A stretch of DNA of 8,364 bases from Alphaproteobacteria bacterium. GTDB lineage: Bacteria; Pseudomonadota; Alphaproteobacteria; Sphingomonadales; Emcibacteraceae. The position numbers and the translations under genes are program-made. The notes beneath the pieces were generated by a model, which searched no databases, was not told the origin of the DNA, and saw nothing but the letters and a program-made list of their open reading frames with translations. Shown piece after piece: positions 1-6,363 of this stretch (the stretch's first letter is position 1; each line of letters opens with the position of its first letter). The DNA is taken from positions 1 to 8,364 of the forward strand of contig JAUILB010000112.1 of assembly GCA_030432815.1 (NCBI GenBank), written 5' to 3'.

Positions 1-849
1 AAGCCATCCACCCGCATCAATAATTCGTTTTATAGGGCCGGTATGGATTTGAATGCATCCTTTGCTGCCGACAAATACCATAATCGGAAGTTCGGTTTCT
101 GCTGCCTTTTTTAGTGCGTAGCGGAATGCTGAATTTGAAACTTTAAACGCAAGGTCTTTGCCAACCAACCTTAAGGCTTGCAACCGTGATACGCCAAAAT
201 CGCGTAGTAGCTGAAAAAAATCATGTGTATCCTGTAGTGCAAGCCAATGAGCACGCATACGATCGGCCTCGATATTACTATCGGGTGTTTCTGAGGGAAC
301 CGGTGCATGGGCTGTTGTGTTTATTTCGGCATATTGATCTTCGGCAGTGAAAACATCAACTATCATGTCAAATGCTTCATGATCACTTTTATCGGTTAGA
401 TATATTTTATGAACGGACATGCCGGAAAGATCAAAAAACTGCAGGCTTTTACGTGTGCCGTGTGCCGTTTCTTCCTTGACTGCGAAACCAAAGTGCCAAT
501 GGCTAAAAAATATACGAAGGTCAATTTCCCTGTTAACGACAAGGGCAGAACCGGGATTTACCGACACTGCGCCGAATTTACCTTTTTTTTCATGGACGGC
601 ATCATCGTTTCTTGTAATGCATAATATTTCCCCCAGCTTTGGCATGCGCAGCAGAATTTTACCCCATTCATTTTTTAATCGGGTAGCGGTTTCGCCGATG
701 CCTGTTGCGACAAGCTCACATTCGCTAACACCCATTTCGCTGGCGGCGTTTCGAATTCGTGTGTTTGGATTATCACTTTGGAAGGAAACCCATTTTTGTT
801 TCAAGTCTTCCATATATGTTTTTTGATTTGTTGCGATCGCGGCCGTCAT
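1..849 (-). CDS. hmuS: Heme-handling protein, HemS/HmuS/ChuS family (3' end beyond window)
   Basis: Cytoplasmic heme-binding or heme-degrading protein that receives imported heme. The reading frame is open from ATG at 849 to base 1, giving 283 residues without a stop. The family is usually about 340-350 residues, so roughly the last fifth is missing. Recognisable family blocks are EIDLRIFFSHWHFGFAV (about 108-124), KSLQFFDLSGMSVHKIYL (134-151), HWLALQDTHDFFQLL (201-215) and FVGSKGCIQIHTGPIK (259-274). These match the tandem HemS repeats. His209 in DTHDFF probably corresponds to the axial heme ligand described in ChuS and PhuS (my alignment by eye). A strong AGGAG lies 6 nt before the ATG. It follows hemP by 104 nt on the same strand, so it is probably the third gene of the heme operon. 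Whether it is a true heme oxygenase or a heme carrier cannot be told from sequence. Confidence 0.93.
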   Translation of the reverse strand, partial: MTAAIATNQKTYMEDLKQKWVSFQSDNPNTRIRNAASEMGVSECELVATGIGETATRLKNEWGKILLRMPKLGEILCITRNDDAVHEKKGKFGAVSVNPGSALVVNREIDLRIFFSHWHFGFAVKEETAHGTRKSLQFFDLSGMSVHKIYLTDKSDHEAFDMIVDVFTAEDQYAEINTTAHAPVPSETPDSNIEADRMRAHWLALQDTHDFFQLLRDFGVSRLQALRLVGKDLAFKVSNSAFRYALKKAAETELPIMVFVGSKGCIQIHTGPIKRIIDAGGWL

Positions 850-953
850 AATTTTCTCCTTAAAAAAATGAATGTGGGGTTTTGGCTGGCTCGCGATATG
901 TTTATCGTTTTCCGCTGGCTGGCATAGTTGCTAACCCGTGTTTATTTTTGTAA

Positions 954-1130
954 TTATTTTGTCAGTATCAATTTATCCTGCGATGTTTTTCTAAGTCTGT
1001 ATTCCACATCACCATGCCTGATGATGACTTCTTTTTGGCCCTGTAGAAGTGACTTGCTGTCAATAGGTTTGTTATTGTCAGGTCGTCTTGAACCGGGATT
1101 TTGGGAGTTAAGATATGATTGATCTGTCAT
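954..1130 (-). CDS. hemP: Hemin uptake protein HemP/HmuP (58 aa)
   Basis: Small basic protein, 58 residues, ATG at 1130 and TAA at 954-956. The C-terminal half, GQKEVIIRHGDVEYRLRKTS followed by QDKLILTK, carries the family signature: a short hydrophobic strand, a conserved RxG/HG turn, YRLR, and a terminal KLILTK. The N-terminal half (SQNPGSRRPDNNKPIDSKSL) looks disordered, as is usual for this family. HemP/HmuP/ChuP proteins sit in heme-uptake loci and in several bacteria promote expression of the heme receptor. That role is known for the family, not shown here. The gene lies between the receptor (14-nt gap) and hmuS, with a GAGAGA ribosome-binding site 6 nt before the start. It is short enough to be missed by a length cutoff. 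Confidence 0.93.
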   Translation of the reverse strand: MTDQSYLNSQNPGSRRPDNNKPIDSKSLLQGQKEVIIRHGDVEYRLRKTSQDKLILTK

Positions 1131-1144
1131 CGTATTTCTCTCGT

Positions 1145-3217
1145 CTAAAACTGATGAGATAATGTGAATTTGAAACTTCTTCCGGGCTGGCGGATAACGG
1201 TTGGATGAATGGAGTAGTCTTCATCAAACAAATTATCAATTGCAGCACTAAAGACAGTATTTTGGAATGACCCCTTAATTGGTGTCCAGCTGGCAAACAT
1301 ATCAACGGTCTGATATCCATCGGTGGTTACACTGTTTTCCGGCACATCATCCTGTGCTGCGGTGATGGTTGCGCGGGCACCAAGCCGTAGCCCGTAATCC
1401 ATTAATTTAGCAGTCAGTCTAATAGTCATGCTATCCGCAGCGATGGAAGAAAGGCCTTCGTCGGTTAACGGGTTTCTACCCTTTGCGGTAAAGCCGCTAA
1501 TGCCGACTGTGAAATAGTCACTGTCGTAACGTATATCACCTTCAAACCCGTCAATTTTGGCTTGTGCGTTTACATTCTGTGTTGTGCCGAAGAAAGTCAT
1601 GGGGCCAAATGGGGGTGCGAACATAGGGGATTTTGCCGGATCCATGTATAATACCACCGTATCAACGAAATTTTCCACGTCGGTATTAAAATAGTTTCCA
1701 CTTATAATGAAACTGTCGCCGTCTTTAAATATGCTGGACTGTCTGAACCGGGCTCCGACTTCCCAGGATTCTGCCTGTTCTGCTTCAAGCTGTGGTGTAG
1801 GTTCAAATTCATTTTGAACCAATGTGCCGGGTCCAAAACCACCGGGCACTGAAAAATGTATGCCGTCATTATAAAGTTCGGTTAGTGTGGGTGCACGAAA
1901 TGCTTCGGAATAGCTGCCCCAGACATAGAATTGTTCGCTTGGATTAATGCCGACCGAAATGCGCGGTGTTACATCGCTTTCCTTGCGATCCGCAAATAGG
2001 CTGTTTGAATTTAATTCGAAATGATCATACCGGACACCGGGGATAATGGAGACAAGTCCATCAAGCATATCCAGTTCAAGCTGAGCATAACCGGCGATAA
2101 ACTCTCTTGATGCATCGGGAAATTCCGGTCTGTCAACACCATTTCGTGTCCCGCTTTGTTCATCACTGAAATATTCAAATCCATATGTAAATGCGATGCT
2201 TGTGCCTTCAATGGCATCCAGCCGGCTGGTATTATGTAAATCAATTCCATATGATTTAAAACCTGACTTGTCCTGACGGTCATCAATGATGCGGTCTTCA
2301 TTTACATCCACGTCGCCATAATGAAATACGAGCTTGAAATCGATCAGATTATTGTCAGGATTATTATAGGCGTAATTTCCCCGAATATTAAATTCTGATG
2401 TATCGCGGTCAACGACCGTTGTTGGTGATGAAATATCATCGGATGCTGTCGGGTTTAATCCATTACTTTCATAAAAATCAGCATTAATTTCAAGACGCTG
2501 ATTTTCATCAGGTTCAAACCCGACCTTCGTGTGTCCGTTCAGGATCTTATCCTGGGTATCAATGATAGGATTTCCGGAACCGTCAATGAAATCTTCTGAT
2601 GCTTCACGAAATACGATATTTGCAAGCATATCAATTTTATCGGTTTGCCCGAAAACGCCGCCGGAAGCGAGAAATTCTTCGCCATTGGATTGATATCCAA
2701 GGCGGGCCCTTGCGCCGATGGTCTGACCATCCATAAGAAGGTCTTTAGCACCCTTACTTTGGAGGGAAAGTACCCCGCCAATCGCACCGCTACCATAAAG
2801 TGACGATGCAGATCCACGGATTACTTCGACGCGTTTTATCAGCTCAGGATCGACAAAGAACCGTCCCCTGTGGGACAGATCAAAATTCTGACGGGCACCA
2901 TCAAGTCTTAAGACCAGCTGTTGATCGGAAAACCCACGGATTGATGGTTCTTCGGCAATGCGGCGAGCACCGCCTTGTATAGATAGCCCCGGAACACCTT
3001 CCATCACATCACGATAGGAAAGGGGAATAAACTGCTCAATTTCTTCCTGATCAAGTACGGCGACCGCAGTTGGTGTTTCAAATACATTGCGTTCAGTTTT
3101 TGTGGCTGTGACGGTTATCACGTCTTCTGCATCCGGATATTGTTGCGCCTTTGCAACCGTTGGAAAGATGAGCGCTGCCATAACAGCCAATCTCGATGCA
3201 CTATTTTTAAAATTCAC
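1145..3217 (-). CDS. hmuR: TonB-dependent outer-membrane heme receptor (HmuR/ShuA/HemR type)
   Basis: Outer-membrane beta-barrel receptor that takes up heme using TonB energy. With the GTG start it has 690 residues. Residues 1-24 are a signal peptide, with likely cleavage after AKA and before QQYP. A TonB-box-like VITVTATKTER (33-43) precedes the plug, which includes PSIRGFSDQQLVLRLDGARQ and the block PELIKRVEVIRG to LYGSGAIGGVL (124-150). His116 in NFDLSHRGRFFVDP aligns with the plug histidine of ShuA/HemR (TDTGHLNGTFLDP), and His454 in FRAPTLTELYNDGIHFS (440-456) aligns with the extracellular-loop histidine of the FRAP/NPNL region. The NPNL half is degenerate (FEPTPQLEAE). The protein ends in aromatic Phe (FKFTLSHQF), as barrel proteins do. 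An upstream TTG at 3223 would leave only 1 nt after the TAGGAG ribosome-binding site, while GTG at 3217 has 7 nt, so GTG is preferred. First gene of the heme operon. Confidence 0.93.
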   Translation of the reverse strand: MNFKNSASRLAVMAALIFPTVAKAQQYPDAEDVITVTATKTERNVFETPTAVAVLDQEEIEQFIPLSYRDVMEGVPGLSIQGGARRIAEEPSIRGFSDQQLVLRLDGARQNFDLSHRGRFFVDPELIKRVEVIRGSASSLYGSGAIGGVLSLQSKGAKDLLMDGQTIGARARLGYQSNGEEFLASGGVFGQTDKIDMLANIVFREASEDFIDGSGNPIIDTQDKILNGHTKVGFEPDENQRLEINADFYESNGLNPTASDDISSPTTVVDRDTSEFNIRGNYAYNNPDNNLIDFKLVFHYGDVDVNEDRIIDDRQDKSGFKSYGIDLHNTSRLDAIEGTSIAFTYGFEYFSDEQSGTRNGVDRPEFPDASREFIAGYAQLELDMLDGLVSIIPGVRYDHFELNSNSLFADRKESDVTPRISVGINPSEQFYVWGSYSEAFRAPTLTELYNDGIHFSVPGGFGPGTLVQNEFEPTPQLEAEQAESWEVGARFRQSSIFKDGDSFIISGNYFNTDVENFVDTVVLYMDPAKSPMFAPPFGPMTFFGTTQNVNAQAKIDGFEGDIRYDSDYFTVGISGFTAKGRNPLTDEGLSSIAADSMTIRLTAKLMDYGLRLGARATITAAQDDVPENSVTTDGYQTVDMFASWTPIKGSFQNTVFSAAIDNLFDEDYSIHPTVIRQPGRSFKFTLSHQF

Positions 3218-3224
3218 AAGCAAA

Positions 3225-3230
3225 CTCCTA
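3225..3230 (-). promoter_or_regulatory. Ribosome-binding site TAGGAG that fixes the receptor start
   Basis: TAGGAG on the minus strand. The spacing is 7 nt to GTG at 3217 and only 1 nt to the in-frame TTG at 3223. This decides for the GTG start and removes two residues from the longest frame. Confidence 0.75.
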
Positions 3231-3232
3231 AG

Positions 3233-3286
3233 TTAACCTTTGTTATTTGGTTCACGCTTGGCTTGCTTGTCCTGATCCATGGTCAT
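3233..3286 (-). CDS. Possible 17-codon upstream ORF in the heme-receptor leader
   Basis: Within the predicted leader of the receptor gene, an ATG at 3286 opens a very hydrophilic 17-residue frame, MTMDQDKQAKREPNNKG. It ends in TAA at 3233-3235, two bases before the receptor's TAGGAG and 15 nt before its GTG. That placement would suit translational coupling or reinitiation. No good ribosome-binding site is visible in front of the ATG (AAAGG is about 14 nt away), and a frame this short can arise by chance. Treat it as a candidate only. Confidence 0.25.
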   Translation of the reverse strand: MTMDQDKQAKREPNNKG

Positions 3287-3359
3287 GCGTTCAAAATTGA
3301 CCTTTAAGGAAACAATGGCTGGCTCTGCTATTTGTTACTGTCTTACGACTCGTGAGTAT

Positions 3360-3388
3360 ATTCTATTAATAATAATTATTAATAGCAA
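3360..3388 (-). promoter_or_regulatory. Predicted sigma70-type promoter of the heme operon
   Basis: Reading the minus strand, a -35 TTGCTA (3388-3383; four of six consensus bases) is separated by exactly 17 bp from a -10 TAGAAT (3365-3360; five of six). Transcription would start near 3353, giving a leader of about 135 nt before the receptor GTG. The Fur-like palindrome fills the spacer. Predicted by eye only. Confidence 0.55.
3363..3385. promoter_or_regulatory. 23-bp perfect palindrome, candidate Fur-type iron operator
   Basis: The bases from 3363 to 3385 form an 11-1-11 perfect inverted repeat centred on 3374, with core ATTAATAAT-A-ATTATTAAT. The 19-bp core has the 9-1-9 geometry of the E. 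coli Fur box and matches that consensus (GATAATGAT-A-ATCATTATC) at 13 of 19 positions by my count. It lies between the -35 and -10 of the heme-operon promoter, where a bound repressor would block RNA polymerase. Fur is the natural candidate. Other iron regulators of alphaproteobacteria (Irr, RirA) recognise different sequences, so the regulator is inferred. Confidence 0.55.
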
Positions 3389-3402
3389 GAGTTTTTAATA
3401 AC

Positions 3403-3428
3403 GATTCTTAAAAAAGTTTTCAAAAATC
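3403..3428 (-). terminator. Weak AT-rich hairpin after trkH, possible terminator
   Basis: About 14 nt past the trkH stop codon on the minus strand, GATTTTTGAAAAC / TTTTTTAAGAATC forms a 13-bp stem in RNA with two G-U wobbles and one mismatch at the turn. The stem is almost all A-U and the usual GC-rich base is absent. It could reduce read-through from trkH into the heme promoter, but it is not a convincing intrinsic terminator. Confidence 0.25.
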
Positions 3429-3441
3429 TAAATGTGCTGAC

Positions 3442-4941
3442 TCAGTTTTTCCAAAAGCGAGTCGACATTAATACAAGAACGGATAATATTTCGAGCCTGC
3501 CCAGTAGCATCGCAAATGAAAGCACCCATTTGGCGGTGTCAGGAAGGGTTTCAAAGTTTCCCGCTGGACCAATGACATTTCCGATACCGGGGCCAACATT
3601 GGAAAGTGCGGTACCCGCACCTGATATAGCCGTTTTAAAATCAAGACCAAGCAGGATAAGGCAAAGAGAAATAAATATAAAACTCATAAAAAATAAAAAT
3701 ATAAACACGAAAACTGAACTGGAAACAGTATCTGTGACTTTATGGTTATTGTATTTTGAAACGAATATTCCGTTTGGATAAAAATATTTTTTCAAATAAT
3801 TTTTGATGGTTATGATCATTATCTGAAATCTGAATATTTTAATGCCACATGATGTTGACCCGGAACATCCGCCAATAAACATTATGAAGAAAAATATTAC
3901 GGCTGACAGGTTCCCCCAAAGGGTGTAGTCCGTGGATGCATAGCCAGTTCCTGTTATGACTGATATCACATTAAACACCACATACCTGAATGAATTGGCA
4001 AGATTATAATCGCTGTTTAAATAAAGATATATGGATAAAGGGCCAATTATGCTTGCAAGTACAAGCAAAAACCCCCGAACCTGTTGATCGCAAAATACAT
4101 ATTTTGGGCCAGAATGCATCAATTTCAGATAAAGTACAAAAGGGATACTCCCGACAACCATGAATATTGAAATAACATAATCAATTGCGGCGCTGTCAAA
4201 ATGCCCGATCGATGCATCGGAAGTGGAGAACCCGCCTGTGGAAATTGTTGTCAGGGCATGGCAGATCGCTTCGAAAGGTGTCATGCCGGCCAACGTTAAT
4301 GCGGTTGCACACATTGTGGTAAGCCCAACATATAAAACGGAAAGTGAAGCTGCGAGCTTGGTTGAGCGGGGAATAAAATTTTCGCTGACATCAAATGCCT
4401 CAGTTCTGAAAAGCTGCATTCCTCCAATTTTTAATAATGGCATTATAGCGATACCCATCACGATAATACCCACACCACCCAGCCATTGCAGCAGACTTCG
4501 CCAGATGAGTATACCGGGCGGCATACCATCAAGCCCTGAAAGAACCGTTGAACCGGTTGTGGTGACGCCTGAAATTGCTTCAAAAAAAGCATCGGTAAAA
4601 CTGATGTCAAGATCGGAGAAAATAAAGGGAAGGGATCCTACCAGCGGTATGGTAATCCATGTGGTTGTCGTAATAAGAAAACCCTGCTTTACCGATAATG
4701 ATTTATAATTGCGTTTGTTGGCCAGATAAAGCAGTCCGCCGATAGCCGTTACAAGTCCGCCACACAATGCAAATACCCGCCAGTCAGGGTTATGGCTGTT
4801 TATATCCACAGCAACAGGAATGAACATACATAATCCCAGAATGATCAGGAATATCCCAATATTGAAGAAGACAATGCCAAGATTATCATTGTCGCCGTTT
4901 AGAGCGGGGATCTCTAGTGGCGTCTTATTTGTCAAAGACAT
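3442..4941 (-). CDS. trkH: TrkH-family potassium uptake protein
   Basis: Inner-membrane potassium-translocating subunit of the Trk/Ktr system, 499 residues and near the usual TrkH size. All four pore (P-loop) repeats with their selectivity glycines are visible: SGVTTTGST (124-132), LTTISTGGFST (230-240), SVITGTGYAS (327-336) and SNVGPGIGN (447-455). The conserved FIGGCSGSTSCGIKIFRF (355-372) and C-terminal LGRLEILSVLVL (480-491) also fit the family, and many hydrophobic helices surround the pore loops. TrkH normally works with a cytosolic NAD-binding TrkA, which is not in the window. The start is ATG at 4941. The best ribosome-binding site is a weak TAGG, overlapping the stop of the preceding gene, 11 nt upstream. 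That gene ends only 12 nt upstream, suggesting co-transcription and perhaps coupling. Confidence 0.93.
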   Translation of the reverse strand: MSLTNKTPLEIPALNGDNDNLGIVFFNIGIFLIILGLCMFIPVAVDINSHNPDWRVFALCGGLVTAIGGLLYLANKRNYKSLSVKQGFLITTTTWITIPLVGSLPFIFSDLDISFTDAFFEAISGVTTTGSTVLSGLDGMPPGILIWRSLLQWLGGVGIIVMGIAIMPLLKIGGMQLFRTEAFDVSENFIPRSTKLAASLSVLYVGLTTMCATALTLAGMTPFEAICHALTTISTGGFSTSDASIGHFDSAAIDYVISIFMVVGSIPFVLYLKLMHSGPKYVFCDQQVRGFLLVLASIIGPLSIYLYLNSDYNLANSFRYVVFNVISVITGTGYASTDYTLWGNLSAVIFFFIMFIGGCSGSTSCGIKIFRFQIMIITIKNYLKKYFYPNGIFVSKYNNHKVTDTVSSSVFVFIFLFFMSFIFISLCLILLGLDFKTAISGAGTALSNVGPGIGNVIGPAGNFETLPDTAKWVLSFAMLLGRLEILSVLVLMSTRFWKN

Positions 4942-4953
4942 CTGTGCTAAAGC

Positions 4954-5241
4954 CTAAAGCGTCCAGTTCCTGGTCATTCTGCTTATAATGATTTTTACTT
5001 CTGCGAAGAAGGTGATTAGGAAAAGAATCTGTATTGAATGGAGGAATAAAGCACCGTGTGTTTCAATCCAGTTGTTTTTGAGAACACCCAGAAATTCCAA
5101 GAAAGATTCAAGTTCAATACCGGTGAAATATTCAAGTTCGAATGTTATAAATGCGATCAGGGAAAGTGAAAACACACTTAACACCATATAGAAAATTGAA
5201 TATTTAAGCTCTTTAAAAGAGAATTTAATATCTGGCAACAT
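4954..5241 (-). CDS. Small two-helix membrane protein upstream of trkH, unknown function
   Basis: I do not recognise this protein. From ATG at 5241 it has 95 residues. It shows one hydrophobic helix around YSIFYMVLSVFSLSLIAFI, a polar acidic stretch (FELEYFTGIELESFLEFLGV), a second helix around ALFLHSIQILFLITFF, and a basic tail (IIISRMTRNWTL). The frame extends to ATG 5277 and TTG 5283, but neither has a ribosome-binding site. ATG 5241 has GAAGG 10 nt upstream, so I prefer it with moderate confidence. It ends 12 nt before trkH on the same strand, so the two are probably co-transcribed, and a role alongside the potassium channel is possible but unproven. It is divergent from the LysR gene. 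Confidence 0.7.
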   Translation of the reverse strand: MLPDIKFSFKELKYSIFYMVLSVFSLSLIAFITFELEYFTGIELESFLEFLGVLKNNWIETHGALFLHSIQILFLITFFAEVKIIISRMTRNWTL

Positions 5242-5324
5242 AACTATTTTACCTTCAAATTGATTTCGGAACACCATAATCAATTAAATAAATTCTGTAA
5301 AATGATATTTATTTATATATATAT

Positions 5325-5335
5325 TCGAAAAAATC
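5325..5335. repeat. TCGAAAAAATC element, copy 1 (upstream of the LysR gene)
   Basis: The 11-mer TCGAAAAAATC lies in the AT-rich divergent region between the small membrane protein and the LysR gene, about 10 bp before the predicted lysR -35. The same 11-mer recurs at 6291-6301, upstream of the next gene. Here TCGA (5325) and TCAA (5334) are 9 bp apart, as in the downstream array. It could be an autoregulatory LysR binding site. Confidence 0.4.
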
Positions 5336-5343
5336 AAATTTAT

Positions 5344-5371
5344 TTGTAAATTTGGACTAGTTTGATATAAT
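5344..5371 (+). promoter_or_regulatory. Predicted promoter of the LysR gene
   Basis: A -35 TTGTAA (5344-5349; four of six), a 16-bp spacer and a perfect -10 TATAAT (5366-5371). Transcription would start near 5378, about 25 nt before the ATG. The rest of the 5242-5402 intergenic region is very AT-rich and includes a short TA run. It must also hold the minus-strand promoter of the membrane protein-trkH pair, but I cannot assign that one confidently. Confidence 0.45.
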
Positions 5372-5402
5372 CATTGATGGAATTCTTTGATAGGAACGGT
5401 AA

Positions 5403-6266
5403 ATGGACACAACACTTGCAAAAACTTTTTTGACGATTGTCGAAGTTGGAAACTTCAGAATAGCTTCTGAAAGACTAAATGTTACCCAATCGACAATAAG
5501 TTCACGTATTAAAACTCTTGAAGATCTGATTGGCAAGACATTATTTGTCAGAAATAAGTCCGGCGCAACACTTACGGAGGCCGGTATAAAATTTCAGGAA
5601 TATGCACTTAGTTTTGTTCAACTTTGGGAGAGGGCACAAAAGAAAGTCGCTAGCGAGGATGTGTATAAAGGATATGTCACAGTTGGGGCGCGCCCTGGTC
5701 TGTGGGAGCCGATTATTATGAAGTGGCTACCTTGGGCTAAAGAAAAATATTCGGATATTGCCTACCGTGTTGAATTCGGAATTGCAGTCGATCTTATCAG
5801 GAAGCTTGAAGAAGGAATAATTGACATAGCCATATTGTTATCTGCACCAAGCATACCGGGAATTGTTGTTGAGGCCCTTTATCAGGAAAGGTTCGTATTA
5901 GTGGCCAATAAAAATGACAGGCCAAAGAACTATGCCTTTGAGGATGCGTTTTACTCCAACTATGTTGAAGTTGATTGGGGAAAAGAATTTAAAGAAAGTA
6001 TGAAACATTATTTTCCGACACCAACTGTGCCGCAATTATCGGTTAATATCGGTTTATACGGGATCAGGTATTTGATTCATTTTGGTGGGTGTGGATATTT
6101 CCCGCAATCAATGGTCGCTGAATATCTTGAAGATGGTGCGCTAGAAGTCGTGGAAAAGGCCCCGGTGATTACACAAACAGCCTATCTTGCCTTTAATAAA
6201 GATGAAGACCGAACATATCTGGATACGTTGTTGGAGGGGTTTAGAGATATTGGCAAAGAAATATAG
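5403..6266 (+). CDS. LysR-type transcriptional regulator
   Basis: DNA-binding regulator of the LysR family, 287 residues. The N-terminal winged helix-turn-helix is clear: AKTFLTIVEVGNFRIASERL, NVTQSTISSRIKTLEDLIGK, then TLFVRNKSGATLTEAG, spanning residues about 6-61. The linker helix runs to about residue 85, and an effector-binding domain of periplasmic-binding-protein type follows from about 90 to the end. The wording MDTTLAKTFL, TQSTISSRI and the WERAQKKVA linker resemble the HdfR-like branch, but the effector is not predictable. AGGA lies 7 nt before the ATG. It is divergent from the small membrane protein-trkH pair and is followed 155 nt later by a 93-residue membrane protein on the same strand. 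A LysR-type palindrome stands in front of that gene, making it the likeliest target. Confidence 0.93.
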   Translation: MDTTLAKTFLTIVEVGNFRIASERLNVTQSTISSRIKTLEDLIGKTLFVRNKSGATLTEAGIKFQEYALSFVQLWERAQKKVASEDVYKGYVTVGARPGLWEPIIMKWLPWAKEKYSDIAYRVEFGIAVDLIRKLEEGIIDIAILLSAPSIPGIVVEALYQERFVLVANKNDRPKNYAFEDAFYSNYVEVDWGKEFKESMKHYFPTPTVPQLSVNIGLYGIRYLIHFGGCGYFPQSMVAEYLEDGALEVVEKAPVITQTAYLAFNKDEDRTYLDTLLEGFRDIGKEI

Positions 6267-6290
6267 CACGTTTTTCGCTCATAAATAAAA

Positions 6291-6301
6291 TCGAAAAAAT
6301 C
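6291..6301. repeat. TCGAAAAAATC element, copy 2 (start of a 9-bp phased TCGA array)
   Basis: Exact second copy of the 11-mer at 5325-5335. It overlaps an array in which TCGA begins at 6291, 6300 and 6309, spaced exactly 9 bp, each preceded by AA, AA and TA respectively with a T-rich tail. The array runs into the LysR-type palindrome at 6299-6313. Confidence 0.45.
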
Positions 6302-6313
6302 GAATATATCGAT
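6299..6313. promoter_or_regulatory. LysR-type binding site ATC-N9-GAT
   Basis: ATC GAATATATC GAT has the T-N11-A form with symmetric ends that is typical of LysR-family recognition sites. The longer arms AATCGA (6298-6303) and TCGATT (6309-6314) are perfectly inverted. Its centre lies about 56 bp upstream of the transcription start predicted near 6362, close to where LysR proteins place their recognition site at activated promoters. The protein made by the preceding gene is the obvious candidate to bind it. Confidence 0.5.
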
Positions 6314-6326
6314 TAATAAAATTCGT

Positions 6327-6355
6327 TAGACACTATTTATAGTGATGAATATAGT
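6327..6355 (+). promoter_or_regulatory. Predicted sigma70-type promoter of the 93-residue membrane protein
   Basis: A -35 TAGACA (6327-6332; five of six), 17-bp spacer, and -10 TATAGT (6350-6355; five of six). A small perfect palindrome, CACTAT-TT-ATAGTG (6331-6344), overlaps the end of the -35 and the spacer and could be a second operator. The start point would be near 6362, giving a leader of about 60 nt. Confidence 0.55.
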
Positions 6356-6363
6356 TCCGTCAC

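Noticed and set aside
409..826. Two plus-strand open frames of 71 and 135 codons
   Set aside because: They lie antisense to the strongly supported hmuS gene, have no ribosome-binding sites, and their translations resemble no protein family.
894..907. CGATA-TGTT-TATCG hairpin between hemP and hmuS
   Set aside because: Only five pairs, and the T run follows on the plus strand, opposite to transcription, so it is not a terminator for this operon.
884..923. GGCTGGC repeated at 884-890 and 917-923 between hemP and hmuS, again at 3317-3323 in the receptor leader
   Set aside because: The 7-mer also occurs inside the receptor coding region, so it is probably compositional. No symmetry or spacing pattern supports a binding site.
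928..1122. Plus-strand 64-codon frame
   Set aside because: It is antisense to hemP, whose translation carries a clear family signature.
4223..4708. Plus-strand 161-codon frame
   Set aside because: It is antisense to trkH across its pore-loop coding region. The trkH motifs explain the sequence fully.
5310..5324. Short TA-rich run in the divergent intergenic region
   Set aside because: Low-complexity AT sequence common in promoters. Too short and irregular to call a repeat or origin element.
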